Shown here piece after piece: positions 1 through 8,502 of a DNA stretch of 64,000 nt. Under the pieces are notes generated by a model. It was not told where the DNA came from, searched no databases, and worked only from the letters and a program-made list of their open reading frames with translations. This stretch comes from Marinospirillum sp. GTDB lineage: Bacteria > Pseudomonadota > Gammaproteobacteria > Pseudomonadales > Halomonadaceae. Made by a program: the position numbers and the translations under genes. Where the stretch lies: assembly GCF_014859565.1 (NCBI RefSeq), contig NZ_JACUUA010000002.1, forward strand, positions 13,488 through 77,487, read 5' to 3'. The stretch's first letter is position 1; each line of letters begins with the position of its first letter.

Positions 1-1
1 G

Positions 2-817
2 CTGGATAACCCCTGGGGCACAGCAGCACTGGAAATCACCCTGGGTGGTTTACAACTGGAGTTTTTGCAGTCGACCTGGTGTGCATTAACCGGTGCAGAC
101 ATGCAGGCACAAGTGGATGGATTGCCGCAGGGCAACTGGCAGTCTTTTTATGTGCAAGCAGGCAGCCGACTGGAGCTGGGTTTTGCCCGTACTGGTATGA
201 GAGCTTATCTGGCGGTGGCTGGTGGTTGGCAGACGCCGGTTGGACTGGGTGGCAGTCGCAGCAGTGTACAACGGGAAATGCTGGGTGGTCAGGATGGCCT
301 GGGTAGTGCCTTGCAGGCTGGCGATCTGTTGCCTTTGCAAGGTATTGCCGCTCATACTTTGCATCGCCGTGCTGTACCGGATGACTGGTTGCCAGATTAT
401 TCCCTGCCGTTAACCCTGGGTGTGATTGAAGGGTATCAAGCTGAGCAGCTGGGTGCTGCTTTCCGCAAGGCTTTTTATCAAACCGACTGGCGACTGACTG
501 CGGCCAGTAGTCGCATGGCAAGTTTGTTCGAGCCGGATGATGAACTGCCAGAGCTGCTGAGGCAGGCTACCTCACCTCTGGTTTCAGAAGCACTGGTGGC
601 AGGCAGTATTCAGCTGTTACCCAGCGGTTTGCCGGTGGTGGTGATGGCTGAACGTCAAACTCTGGGTGGTTATCCCAAAATAGGTGCGGTTTGCCCGATG
701 GATCTGGATCAGCTGGCGCAGCAGGTTCCCGGCAGTTGTATTTGTTTTAAGCCGGTTGACCCGATGGATGCAGGGCGCAGAGAAAAAGCTTTTTTGCAGT
801 TTTTTCGTTCTGGTTGA
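2..817 (+). CDS. pxpC: 5-oxoprolinase subunit C (biotin-dependent carboxyltransferase family), 5' end cut by window
   Basis: The reading frame is open to the left edge, so the N-terminus (roughly 30-40 residues by family length) lies outside the window. The first visible residues, LDNPWGTAALEITLGG, match the N-terminal conserved block of the KipA/PxpC family. Later family-like stretches include GYPKIGAVCPMDLDQLAQ near the C-terminus. Known role: PxpC works with PxpA and PxpB in ATP-dependent cleavage of 5-oxoproline to glutamate in the cytoplasm. The partner genes would be expected upstream, outside the window. The older name is urea amidolyase-related/allophanate hydrolase subunit 2, so substrate assignment rests on family knowledge. 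No terminator-like hairpin is obvious directly after the stop. Confidence 0.85.
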   Translation: MDNPWGTAALEITLGGLQLEFLQSTWCALTGADMQAQVDGLPQGNWQSFYVQAGSRLELGFARTGMRAYLAVAGGWQTPVGLGGSRSSVQREMLGGQDGLGSALQAGDLLPLQGIAAHTLHRRAVPDDWLPDYSLPLTLGVIEGYQAEQLGAAFRKAFYQTDWRLTAASSRMASLFEPDDELPELLRQATSPLVSEALVAGSIQLLPSGLPVVVMAERQTLGGYPKIGAVCPMDLDQLAQQVPGSCICFKPVDPMDAGRREKAFLQFFRSG

Positions 818-864
818 TACCAAAGGTCAGCACGTAGATGGTTACGAAGCAGGAGTTTCTTGGG

Positions 865-870
865 TATAAT
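865..870 (+). promoter_or_regulatory. Candidate -10 box (TATAAT) for the cytochrome c5 gene
   Basis: A perfect TATAAT lies about 107 bases before the chosen start of the cytochrome gene. The -35 at 17-bp spacing (TTACGA) is weak, so the promoter call is tentative. It would give a leader of about 100 nucleotides. Confidence 0.45.
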
Positions 871-908
871 CGCCCGACTAAATTTTTCCGCTTGATTTTA
901 AAATAGAC

Positions 909-938
909 AGGCTCCCATCGGTTAAGGCTTAACAGCCT
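909..938 (+). other. Leader hairpin ahead of cytochrome c5
   Basis: Nested inverted repeats: outer arms AGGCT/AGCCT (909-913, 934-938) and inner arms GTTAAG/CTTAAC (921-926, 928-933) around a single base. It lies in the 5' leader between the candidate -10 box and the start codon. No U-tract follows, so it is not an intrinsic terminator. Function unknown. Confidence 0.35.
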
Positions 939-976
939 GGCTCGGTTGGCCTGAAACCAGACTAGAGGTGGTGAGA

Positions 977-1414
977 GTGAAACAGAGAATTCAGGTGTCC
1001 CGCATCCTGGCTGCTGCAGCCGTTCTGGGTTTTGGTGTGCTGATGGCGCTGCAGGTGCAGGCACGTAATGCAACTCCCGAACAAATTGCTGAGCGTCTTA
1101 AGCCTTCCGGCGAATTGTGCCTGCAAGGTATGGATTGTGGTGGTGTAGCTGCTGCACCTGTGGCTGCCGGCCCCAAGTCCGGTGATCAGGTGTACAACAG
1201 CGTTTGTATGGCTTGTCACAATACCGGTGCAGCCGGTGCGCCTAAAAAGGGTGACGTCGCTGCCTGGAGTACACGTCTGGCTCAGGGTGTGGACACACTT
1301 TATGATCATTCTCTGAACGGTATCCGTGGTATGCCTGCTAAGGGTGGCAACCCGAATCTTTCTGATGCAGAAGTTAAGGCAGCAGTGGATTACCTGATTG
1401 AAGCCAGCCGTTAA
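977..1414 (+). CDS. Cytochrome c5 (periplasmic monohaem c-type cytochrome)
   Basis: A 145-residue protein with a signal peptide (MKQRIQVSRILAAAAVLGFG, ending about residue 29) and one haem-attachment motif CMACH around residue 75. The likely axial methionine is in GIRGMPAKGG. The family hallmark segment RLKPSGELCLQGMDC, with two cysteines before the haem domain, is present. Known role: soluble or loosely membrane-bound electron carrier in the periplasm of pseudomonads and relatives. Start choice: GTG at 977 sits about seven bases after AGAGGT. GTG codons at 968 and 971 are in frame but overlap that ribosome-binding sequence. The gene is monocistronic and ends at a strong bidirectional terminator. 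Confidence 0.9.
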   Translation: MKQRIQVSRILAAAAVLGFGVLMALQVQARNATPEQIAERLKPSGELCLQGMDCGGVAAAPVAAGPKSGDQVYNSVCMACHNTGAAGAPKKGDVAAWSTRLAQGVDTLYDHSLNGIRGMPAKGGNPNLSDAEVKAAVDYLIEASR

Positions 1415-1429
1415 TCACGCCTGAGCAAT

Positions 1430-1470
1430 AAAAAAGGCGGTTGCCGGATTTTTTCGGCGCCGCCTTTTTT
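1430..1470. terminator. Bidirectional intrinsic terminator between cytochrome c5 and rep
   Basis: Stem AAAAAAGGCGG/CCGCCTTTTTT (1430-1440, 1460-1470) with a nested GCCG/CGGC stem. A-runs and T-runs flank both sides, fitting the two convergent genes. Confidence 0.85.
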
Positions 1471-1487
1471 GTGCCAGCACAAACGGT

Positions 1488-3524
1488 TCAGCTGTTCAGC
1501 ATGGCTTTTAAAGCACTGATCCTGTCTTTCTTGCGCTGTTGTTTGTCTTCCACTGTTTCTTCTTCCACATTACGGCCTTCCCACTTCAGATCCTCCTGCG
1601 GCAGTTCATCCAGAAAACGGCTGGGGGTGGAGTTGAGCATTTCCCCATAGGTTTTGCGCTGTTTGGTGAGTGTCAGCGTCAGTTGTTGTTGTGCGCGGGT
1701 GATGCCTACATAGGCCAGTCGCCGTTCTTCTTGAATGGTGTCGGCTTCAATGCTGTTGCGATGTGGCAGCAGTTCTTCTTCCATGCCCATCAGGAACACC
1801 TGTGGAAACTCCAGCCCCTTGGAGGCGTGCAGGGTTAGTAGTTGCACCTTGTCGGAGTCATCCTCTTCTTCCTGTTGTTCCAGTAAATCACGCAACACCA
1901 GTCGGGCAATGGCTTCTCGGATACCAGCCTGGTCGTCTTCTTGCTGCATTCTTTTCAGGGTTTCTGCCAGCGAGTCAATCAATACCCAGATGTTGGCATA
2001 ACGCCTTTCTGCCACTGTAGGCGAGCTGGCATTCTGGTGCAGCCAGGCTTCGTAATCCATGTCGCGGATCATTTCACCGATGGCTGCTATGGGGTCGTCT
2101 GTTTCACAACGGCGGATGATGCCATCCAGCCAGTGGGTGAAACGTCGCAGTCGCTCCACCTGATTTTCTTTCAGGTATTGTTCCAGCCCCAGTTCATGGC
2201 AGGCAGCAAACAAGCTGACACCCCGATCCTTGGCATAAATAGCCAGTTTTTCCAGAATCGCCGGGCCGATCTCCCGGCGCGGAATATTGATGATGCGCAA
2301 AAAAGCATTGTCGTCAGATGGGTTAATCAGCAGACGCAGATAACCCATGATGTCCTTGATTTCGTTGCGGGCAAAAAAGCTGGTACCACCACTGATCTTG
2401 TAGGGAATCTGAAAAGCCTGCAGTTTGATTTCCAGAATCCGTGACTGGAAGTTACCCCGGTAAAGGATGGCAAAATCTTTCCAGTGCACCCGCTCCTTAA
2501 TACGGCGGGTCATGATTTCCGCAGCAATACGCTCCGCTTCGGCTTCTTCGTTGGGGCATTCAATCACCCGGATGGGATCACCATACCCCAGCTGGCTCCA
2601 GAGGTTTTTTTCGTGCAGGTGTGGATTATTGGCAATCAGCTGGTTGGCCGCTTTAAGAATACGCCCGGTGGAGCGGTAGTTTTGTTCCAGTTTGATGATT
2701 TTTAAATTGGGGAAGTCATCACCCAGCTGAATCAGGTTTTCCGGTCGGGCACCGCGCCAAGCATAAATGGACTGGTCATCATCCCCCACCACAGTAAAGG
2801 TTTTGCGCAGGTTGGTCAGGAGTTTCACCAGCCGATACTGGCTGATGTTGGTGTCCTGATATTCATCCACCAGCAGGTAATGCATCCGGTGTTGCCACTT
2901 TTCCAGTACTTCGGGCTGCTGCTGAAACAACAGCACCGGCAGGCGGATCAGGTCATCAAAATCCACCGCATTATAAGCACGCAGGTGGCGGTTATAGTGC
3001 TCATACACCTGTGCTGCCAGACGAGCAGAAGGGTTTTCCTCTGATGCCTGTGCCGCCATTTCCGGCTCCACCAGATCATTTTTCCAGTTGGAGATCAGAT
3101 GCTGCACCTGATTGATAATGTCGGCATCCACCTGAGCATCCTTGTGCATCAGATCACGGATCAGGGCTTTGGTGTCTTCGGTGTCAAACAGGGAAAAACC
3201 GCTTTTATAACCCAGGTGTTTCACTTCCTTGCGGATGATGTCCAGCCCCAGTGAGTGGAAGGTGGATACAGTCAGCCCTTTGGCTTCTTCTCGACTGAGC
3301 ATTTTACCGACCCGCTCACGCATTTCACGGGCTGCTTTGTTGGTGAAGGTGACAGCGCAGATGTGACGCGCGGCCATGCCCCGCTCACGAATCAGGTAGG
3401 CAATTTTGCTGGTGATGACACTGGTTTTGCCGGAACCGGCACCGGCCAGTACCAGTAGTGGGCTATCCACCTGCTGTACGGCTTCCTGTTGATGATCATT
3501 CAGTCGGGCAAGAATTTTCTGCAT
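1488..3524 (-). CDS. rep: ATP-dependent DNA helicase Rep (UvrD/PcrA superfamily 1)
   Basis: The 678 residues align along their length with the Rep helicase (E. coli Rep is 673). Visible SF1 motifs: Walker A GAGSGKT near residue 30, AVTFTNKAAREM (Ia), LLVDEYQDTN (II), VVGDDDQSIYAWRGA (III), KLEQNYRS (IV), LHASKGLEFPQVFLMGMEE (V) and YVGITRAQ (VI). Rep rather than UvrD is favoured by ISTF-type segment TVSTFHSLGLDIIRKE and FTHWLDGI. Known role: 3'-5' translocation on single-stranded DNA, clearing of proteins ahead of forks, and replication restart. It faces the cytochrome c5 gene convergently. The start ATG is 15 bases downstream of the trmL stop, so the two are probably co-transcribed. Confidence 0.95.
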   Translation of the reverse strand: MQKILARLNDHQQEAVQQVDSPLLVLAGAGSGKTSVITSKIAYLIRERGMAARHICAVTFTNKAAREMRERVGKMLSREEAKGLTVSTFHSLGLDIIRKEVKHLGYKSGFSLFDTEDTKALIRDLMHKDAQVDADIINQVQHLISNWKNDLVEPEMAAQASEENPSARLAAQVYEHYNRHLRAYNAVDFDDLIRLPVLLFQQQPEVLEKWQHRMHYLLVDEYQDTNISQYRLVKLLTNLRKTFTVVGDDDQSIYAWRGARPENLIQLGDDFPNLKIIKLEQNYRSTGRILKAANQLIANNPHLHEKNLWSQLGYGDPIRVIECPNEEAEAERIAAEIMTRRIKERVHWKDFAILYRGNFQSRILEIKLQAFQIPYKISGGTSFFARNEIKDIMGYLRLLINPSDDNAFLRIINIPRREIGPAILEKLAIYAKDRGVSLFAACHELGLEQYLKENQVERLRRFTHWLDGIIRRCETDDPIAAIGEMIRDMDYEAWLHQNASSPTVAERRYANIWVLIDSLAETLKRMQQEDDQAGIREAIARLVLRDLLEQQEEEDDSDKVQLLTLHASKGLEFPQVFLMGMEEELLPHRNSIEADTIQEERRLAYVGITRAQQQLTLTLTKQRKTYGEMLNSTPSRFLDELPQEDLKWEGRNVEEETVEDKQQRKKDRISALKAMLNS

Positions 3525-3539
3525 GGGGGCATCAAGCGC

Positions 3540-4019
3540 TCAGGTGGCGTTGGTTGGGATCGCGCCGGGAAAACCCAGTTGTTTCCAGGCTTCATAAACA
3601 ATCAGGGTGCAGGCATTGGAAAGATTCATGCTGCGGCTGTCCGGTAGCATTGGAATACGCACTCGTTGTTGCGGTGGCAGGGTGTCGAGAATTTCGGCAG
3701 GCAGGCCACGGGTTTCCGGGCCAAACAGCAGCAGATCGTTTTCTTGGTAACTCACCTGATGGTAGTGCTGACTGCCTTTGGTGGTCAGTGCCAGTACTCG
3801 GCCAGGCTGTACACTTTCCAGCAGATCCACCATGCCGGTATGCACAGTGACTGCTGCCCATTCGTGATAATCCAGACCGGCACGACGCAGGCGCTTGTCA
3901 TCCAGCAGAAAACCCAGAGGTTCGATCAGATGCAGGCGAAAGCCGGTGTTGGCACACAGGCGGATGATGTTGCCGGTATTCGGCGGTATTTCCGGTTGAA
4001 AAAGGGCAATGTCAGGCAT
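3540..4019 (-). CDS. trmL: tRNA (cytidine(34)-2'-O)-methyltransferase TrmL
   Basis: A 159-residue SPOUT-fold methyltransferase with the family N-terminus [21 protein letters not shown] and the C-terminal SAM/knot region ([36 protein letters not shown]). Length is the usual one for TrmL (YibK). Known role: 2'-O-methylation of the wobble nucleotide of tRNA-Leu(CmAA) and tRNA-Leu(cmnm5UmAA). It lies between ntrC and rep on the same strand. Confidence 0.95.
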   Translation of the reverse strand: MPDIALFQPEIPPNTGNIIRLCANTGFRLHLIEPLGFLLDDKRLRRAGLDYHEWAAVTVHTGMVDLLESVQPGRVLALTTKGSQHYHQVSYQENDLLLFGPETRGLPAEILDTLPPQQRVRIPMLPDSRSMNLSNACTLIVYEAWKQLGFPGAIPTNAT

Positions 4020-4053
4020 GGGGTCTCCTGTGAAGACCCCGGATTATAACACC

Positions 4054-5490
4054 TTACTCGTCTTCATCATCGGCACCGCTGATACCCAGCTCTTTTAGTT
4101 TGCGGGTCAGGGTGTTGCGCCCCCAGCCCAGCAGTTCGGCAGCATCACGCTTGCGACCGCCGGTGTGTTTCAGTGCGGCATGGATCATGATGCTTTCAAA
4201 GGCTGGTACAGCCTTGTCGAGCAGGCTGGTTTCACCACGCATCAGTGCTTGTTCTGCCCAGTATTTCAGTGAGGCTTCCCAGTCACTGGCAATACGGCTG
4301 GGTGTTTTTGCCAGCAGTTCCGGTGGCAGATCATCAATGAGCACTTCCCGACCGGAGGCCATCACGGTCAGCCAGCGGCAGGTGTTCTGCAGCTGGCGCA
4401 CGTTGCCCGGCCAGTCGAGGCGGCAGATGTATGCAATGGTATCCGGGTGCAGTACTTTGGTTTCCGAGTTCAGCTCGCGTGCCGCCTCTGACAAAAAGTG
4501 TTCAGTCAGGCGTGGAATATCTTCACGGCGATCTTTTAATGAGGGCAGGTGCACCCGGATGACGTTGAGCCGGTGAAACAAGTCTTCACGGAAACGTCCG
4601 GCCTCGACCAGTTTTTCCAGATCCTGGTGGGTGGCGGCAATGATGCGCACATCCACTTTAACGGCAGTATGGCCACCCACCCGATAAAACTCACCATCAG
4701 CCAGCACTCGCAGCAGGCGGGTCTGAGTCTCTGCTGGCATATCACCAATTTCATCCAGAAACAGGGTGCCACCATTGGCCTGCTCGAAACGTCCGTGACG
4801 TTGGGTGGCGGCACCGGTAAAAGCCCCTTTTTCATGACCAAATAATTCAGACTCAATCAGGTCACGTGGAATGGCCGCCATGTTCAGGGCAATAAACGGC
4901 TGGTGTGATCTGGGGCTGTGCTGGTGCAGAGCGTGAGCCACCAGTTCCTTGCCGGTGCCAGATTCACCGTTGATCAGTACGGTGATGGTGGAATGAGACA
5001 AGCGACCGATGGCACGGAACACCTCCTGCATGGCAGGTGCTTCACCGATGATTTCTGTTGTCTGCACGGCAGCGGTCTGCACCTGAGACTGATCAGCTGT
5101 TTTGGCTTTCTGTTCTTCAGCATGAGCCAGAGCACGGCGCGCTAATGCCACGGCTTCATCCACATCAAAGGGTTTGGGCAGGTATTCAAAGGCACCACCC
5201 TGATAGGATGCTACGGCACTTTCCAGATCCGAATGAGCTGTCATGATAATCACCGGCAAACCCGGATAGAGTTCGTTGACCTGTTTTAAAAGATCTAGGC
5301 CATCCATTCCGGGCATACGAATATCGGTGATCAGCGCATCTGGTTTTTGCTTCAGCATCTGCCTTAGCGCACTGTCGGCACGATCAAAGGCAGTGACCTG
5401 GATATTGGCCTGCTCCAGTGCCTTTTCCAGTACCCAGCGAATGGAACGGTCATCATCGATGACCCAGACATGGCCTTTAGGTGCGGTCAT
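4054..5490 (-). CDS. ntrC: Nitrogen regulation response regulator NtrC (NR-I)
   Basis: A 478-residue sigma-54 activator. An N-terminal receiver domain has the phospho-acceptor Asp56 in ALITDIRMPGMDG. The AAA+ domain has Walker A GESGTGKE, the sigma-54 contact loop GAFTGA and Walker B GGTLFLDEIGDM. A Fis-type helix-turn-helix follows at the C-terminus (GGRKRDAAELLGWGRNTLTR). Known role: phosphorylated by NtrB under nitrogen limitation, then activates glnA, amtB-type and related promoters from enhancers. The start codon overlaps the ntrB stop (ATGA), indicating translational coupling. No glnA is adjacent, unlike the enteric glnALG arrangement. Confidence 0.96.
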   Translation of the reverse strand: MTAPKGHVWVIDDDRSIRWVLEKALEQANIQVTAFDRADSALRQMLKQKPDALITDIRMPGMDGLDLLKQVNELYPGLPVIIMTAHSDLESAVASYQGGAFEYLPKPFDVDEAVALARRALAHAEEQKAKTADQSQVQTAAVQTTEIIGEAPAMQEVFRAIGRLSHSTITVLINGESGTGKELVAHALHQHSPRSHQPFIALNMAAIPRDLIESELFGHEKGAFTGAATQRHGRFEQANGGTLFLDEIGDMPAETQTRLLRVLADGEFYRVGGHTAVKVDVRIIAATHQDLEKLVEAGRFREDLFHRLNVIRVHLPSLKDRREDIPRLTEHFLSEAARELNSETKVLHPDTIAYICRLDWPGNVRQLQNTCRWLTVMASGREVLIDDLPPELLAKTPSRIASDWEASLKYWAEQALMRGETSLLDKAVPAFESIMIHAALKHTGGRKRDAAELLGWGRNTLTRKLKELGISGADDEDE

Positions 5491-6593
5491 GGTGCTGCTC
5501 CTGTATCGGTTTGTTCAGTGGTGCTCTGATTGTCAAAAGGGATCAGCATCCGAAACTCGGTGTGCCCCTGCTGGCTGATGCATTCAATCAGCCCCTGATG
5601 TTGCTGCAGGGCGGCTTGTGCAATGGTTAACCCTAATCCGGTACCTTCCGCACGACCGCTGACCATGGGATAAAAAATGTTTTCCAGCATGTTTTCCGGT
5701 ATGCCGGGGCCGTTGTCGATGATCTTGACCTGACAGACCAGCCGGTGGCGCTCGGAGCCGAGGGTGAACTGACGCTTGGCTCGGGTTTGCAGAATGATGC
5801 GGCCATTGGACTGACCGGATTCGATTAATGCCTGCATGGCGTTACGTACAATGTTGAGTACCGCCTGAATCAGTTGTTCTTTGTCACCAGCAAACTCGGG
5901 CAGGCTGGGATCATAATCACGAATCAGGCGCACCTGACCGCCAAACTCTGCCTGAGCCAGGGTGTACACTCGCTCCAGTACTTCATGGATGTTCAGGCGT
6001 TTCATTTCTGGCAGATGGCGCGGCCCCAGCATTCTGTCCACCAGATTACGCAGCCGGTCAGCCTCATCAATGATGACCTGGGTGTAATCTTTCAGGTCAG
6101 TATTGGGCAGGGCGCGCTCCAGCAATTGTGCAGCACCACGAATCCCACCCAGCGGGTTTTTGATTTCGTGTGCCATGCCCCTTACCAGTGCGCGAACGGT
6201 TTCCTGTTTATTGACCAGTTCTTCTTCGCGAGAAATGCGCAGTTGCCGATCACGCGGAAAAATTTCAATGATCAGCTGGGTGTTTTTCATCTCCGCGATG
6301 GGGGATGCTGTGTAGTCTACAGTTAAAGTTTCACCGTTATGCAGCTGTAGCTGCGCCTCCCTTTTGGTGAAGGGGTGCCCGGTGCTGGCTGATTGAGTCA
6401 GCGTGTCTGATCCTGCCCTTGGCTCCTGAAACAATTGAGCTACAGGCTGGCCGCGAAAACGCGTCAGACTGGCCGCAAGAAGCATTTCTGCGGCGGGGTT
6501 CATATAAATCAACTGAAGATTCTGCTCAAGCAGCAACACAGCAGTGGTCAGATTCTCCAGCAGGTGACGGGGCGGTTCCTGAGCCGGACTCAT
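5487..6593 (-). CDS. ntrB: Nitrogen regulation sensor kinase NtrB (NR-II, GlnL)
   Basis: A cytoplasmic PAS-containing histidine kinase/phosphatase of 368 residues. The PAS domain is N-terminal (NLTTAVLLLEQNLQLIYMNP). The phospho-acceptor histidine is in GMAHEIKNPLGGIRGAAQ. The N box is IVRNAMQALIE and the G boxes are DNGPGIPE and GTGLGLTIAQ. Known role: controls NtrC phosphorylation in response to PII. I chose ATG at 6593, after AGAGAAA. An upstream in-frame TTG at 6626 lies only a few bases from the predicted sigma-54 transcription start, and no Shine-Dalgarno precedes it. Confidence 0.95.
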   Translation of the reverse strand: MSPAQEPPRHLLENLTTAVLLLEQNLQLIYMNPAAEMLLAASLTRFRGQPVAQLFQEPRAGSDTLTQSASTGHPFTKREAQLQLHNGETLTVDYTASPIAEMKNTQLIIEIFPRDRQLRISREEELVNKQETVRALVRGMAHEIKNPLGGIRGAAQLLERALPNTDLKDYTQVIIDEADRLRNLVDRMLGPRHLPEMKRLNIHEVLERVYTLAQAEFGGQVRLIRDYDPSLPEFAGDKEQLIQAVLNIVRNAMQALIESGQSNGRIILQTRAKRQFTLGSERHRLVCQVKIIDNGPGIPENMLENIFYPMVSGRAEGTGLGLTIAQAALQQHQGLIECISQQGHTEFRMLIPFDNQSTTEQTDTGAAP

Positions 6594-6639
6594 GCTTTTC
6601 TCTGGTGTAGTGAACTGTCGATACAATTTTCAAAGGGGA

Positions 6640-6655
6640 TGCAAAAGCCGCACCA
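6640..6655 (-). promoter_or_regulatory. Sigma-54 (-24/-12) promoter of ntrBC
   Basis: Read on the minus strand the element is TGGTGCGGCTTTTGCA. It has GG and GC separated by ten bases, and a perfect TTGCA -12 half against the consensus TGGCACRNNNNTTGCW. The predicted start is near 6629, giving a leader of about 36 nucleotides to the ntrB ATG. Confidence 0.6.
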
Positions 6656-6701
6656 ACCTGACTTTTTTGCACCAACAACCTACATCTCTGGCCTTGGGTG
6701 G

Positions 6702-6716
6702 GCATCATCACGGTGC
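6702..6716. promoter_or_regulatory. Weaker candidate NtrC-binding site
   Basis: GCATCATCACGGTGC has one mismatch to the GCACC-N5-GGTGC dyad used by NtrC. It is centred about 80 bases upstream of the predicted sigma-54 start, an ordinary enhancer distance. Confidence 0.4.
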
Positions 6717-6760
6717 GAGACATAAATGTGGGGTGTATCTTCCGGTACGCACTAGTCATC

Positions 6761-6798
6761 AGTGCATCAATATAGGGCTTATTTGATATTGATGCACT
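6761..6798. repeat. Perfect 13-bp inverted repeat between the RstB-like kinase gene and ntrB
   Basis: Arms AGTGCATCAATAT (6761-6773) and ATATTGATGCACT (6786-6798) are exact reverse complements around a 12-base centre. No T-run follows on the minus strand, so a normal intrinsic terminator is unlikely. The right arm overlaps the left half of the stronger NtrC-like site. It could be an operator for another regulator, or an RNA hairpin at the 3' end of the kinase transcript. Confidence 0.6.
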
Positions 6799-6808
6799 TA
6801 TATGGTGC
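6794..6808. promoter_or_regulatory. Candidate NtrC-binding site (enhancer)
   Basis: GCAC-N7-GTGC dyad in the context TGCACTTATATGGTGCT, very close to the enteric glnA NtrC sites (TGCAC-N7-GTGC). It lies about 165-180 bases upstream of the predicted sigma-54 start for ntrBC. This fits autoregulation of ntrBC by NtrC-phosphate. Confidence 0.6.
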
Positions 6809-6811
6809 TTT

Positions 6812-8470
6812 TTATTGCGGGGGGATTTCCAGGGGCGGTAATTTTGCCGACTGGTGGCGTGGGAAAATCAGGCTGAAACGGGCACCTTGTAATTCCGGGC
6901 TGCGATCCACCTGGGTGCTGCCACGATGCCAGTAGATGATGCGTTGTACTATCGACAGCCCCAGCCCGTAACCGCCGGAGCTGCGGGTACGGCTGTCATC
7001 CAGTCGAGAAAAGGGCATGAATACTCTTTGCCAGTCTTCTTCTGGAATACCTGAGCCGTCATCTTCTACATCCACACGGAAGGTGTCACTTTCCAGATGA
7101 CAGGTGACATGAATCCGATGGCTGGCATAACGCACGGCGTTACCCACCAGATTCTGAATGGCGCGCTGAAAATATCGGCCTTCCAGATCGGCTTCCGGGC
7201 TGAGTTCGGCAGGATTGTGGATGGTCAGTTTTAATTCCAGTTGCGGGTTGGTGCGCTGAAAACCACTGAGTACTTCTTCGAGTAGACCAGTAACATCCTG
7301 ATTCAGAAACTGCAGTTGCAGTTTTTCCTGACCCAGACGGGCGTAGGTGAGAATTTCATCAATCAGGGTGTCGAGTTCATCAATGTCCCGATCTATGCCC
7401 TGTACCTGATGCAGGATGGCCGCGTGAGGGCTGCCGTCTTCACTCAGATCTTCGATCATTTGCAGGCCAAAACGGATACGTGCCACGGGTGTGCGTAATT
7501 CATGAGATACCGCATGAATCATTTCTTGCTGGGTACGCAGCAGGCGTTGTACCTGCTCGGCCATACGGTTAAAGGTGGTTGCCAGTTTACTGACAAAATC
7601 TTTGCCGGGCATATTGGCGCGTGCCTGCAGGTTACCGGCAGCGAGCTGACTGGAGGCTCGTTCAAGGTTGCGCAGACGATTTTCCAGACCATGCAAAAAA
7701 CACCAGATGCTGGCCGCCAACATCAGCAGTGAAACAAGTAAAATACTGATCAGCAGAGGCAGAGGATAAGGATTAAACAGCTCAATTGGCCCAACCCGTA
7801 ACCAGTTATTGTCACCCAGCTGTACATAACTGACCATGCTGCGCCCGTCATCGGAAAACAATACCACCTGCTCACCACGCTCCAGCCGTCTTTGCTGCAA
7901 GGGGTCGGTTTCAGCCGGTAATCGGGAAAGGAGTTGCAGTGGGTAAGCAAAGCGTTCGCCCAGTTGTAGCAGACGTTGTTCACGCAGTTCAGTTGGGGTG
8001 CGCTGCAGATCACGCAATAACAGATAAATTGAGGCGCTGGCCTGCTGTTCAGTCACACGCCACAAATCAGAGGTTAGCAGCAGTTCGGACTGATGAACCG
8101 GAAACACCACCTGCAACTGCTTAGACGTTTTTTTGCGCAGCACCAGTCGGTTTTCAGTCAGGCGACTGATTTCGCGGCGGGTGGACTGCAAGTCATTCAG
8201 GCTGCTGAGCTCAACATGTATGCCCAGAGTCTGGTTGATGTCATGCAGCCATTCGTGTTTCTGACCTTCATCGGTCAGGGTGAATTCTTCAGTCAGAGTG
8301 ATGAACAGGCCGGATAGCAGCTCTTCCTGATAAGCCTCCAGCCGTACCTGATTGGCAAGATTAACCAGCAGAATGCTGAGTAGCAGGGTGCCAACCAGTG
8401 CGCCGAATACCCCGAGATACACACGCAGGAATATATTTCCAAGGCGTTTGTGCAGCAGACTGAAGCTCAT
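6812..8470 (-). CDS. RstB-like transmembrane sensor histidine kinase
   Basis: A 552-residue two-transmembrane kinase. TM1 is about 15-38, a periplasmic sensor region follows to about 235, and TM2 is about 236-258. Then come HAMP (LERASSQLAAGNLQARA), a HisKA box (HAVSHELRTPVARIRFGLQ), N box NLVGNAVRYA and G boxes DDGSGIPEEDW and GGYGLGLSIVQRI. The cytoplasmic half resembles RstB. E. coli RstB is about 430 residues, so this periplasmic region is clearly larger. The gene follows its RstA-like regulator by 32 bases on the same strand, so the pair forms one operon. The stimulus is unknown. Confidence 0.85.
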   Translation of the reverse strand: MSFSLLHKRLGNIFLRVYLGVFGALVGTLLLSILLVNLANQVRLEAYQEELLSGLFITLTEEFTLTDEGQKHEWLHDINQTLGIHVELSSLNDLQSTRREISRLTENRLVLRKKTSKQLQVVFPVHQSELLLTSDLWRVTEQQASASIYLLLRDLQRTPTELREQRLLQLGERFAYPLQLLSRLPAETDPLQQRRLERGEQVVLFSDDGRSMVSYVQLGDNNWLRVGPIELFNPYPLPLLISILLVSLLMLAASIWCFLHGLENRLRNLERASSQLAAGNLQARANMPGKDFVSKLATTFNRMAEQVQRLLRTQQEMIHAVSHELRTPVARIRFGLQMIEDLSEDGSPHAAILHQVQGIDRDIDELDTLIDEILTYARLGQEKLQLQFLNQDVTGLLEEVLSGFQRTNPQLELKLTIHNPAELSPEADLEGRYFQRAIQNLVGNAVRYASHRIHVTCHLESDTFRVDVEDDGSGIPEEDWQRVFMPFSRLDDSRTRSSGGYGLGLSIVQRIIYWHRGSTQVDRSPELQGARFSLIFPRHQSAKLPPLEIPPQ

Positions 8471-8502
8471 GTCAGGATCTGTTTCCGGTGTTCACTTGTT
8501 GC

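Noticed and set aside
6594..6626. Upstream TTG start for ntrB
   Set aside because: It would lie about three bases from the predicted sigma-54 start and lacks a ribosome-binding site; ATG 6593 fits better.
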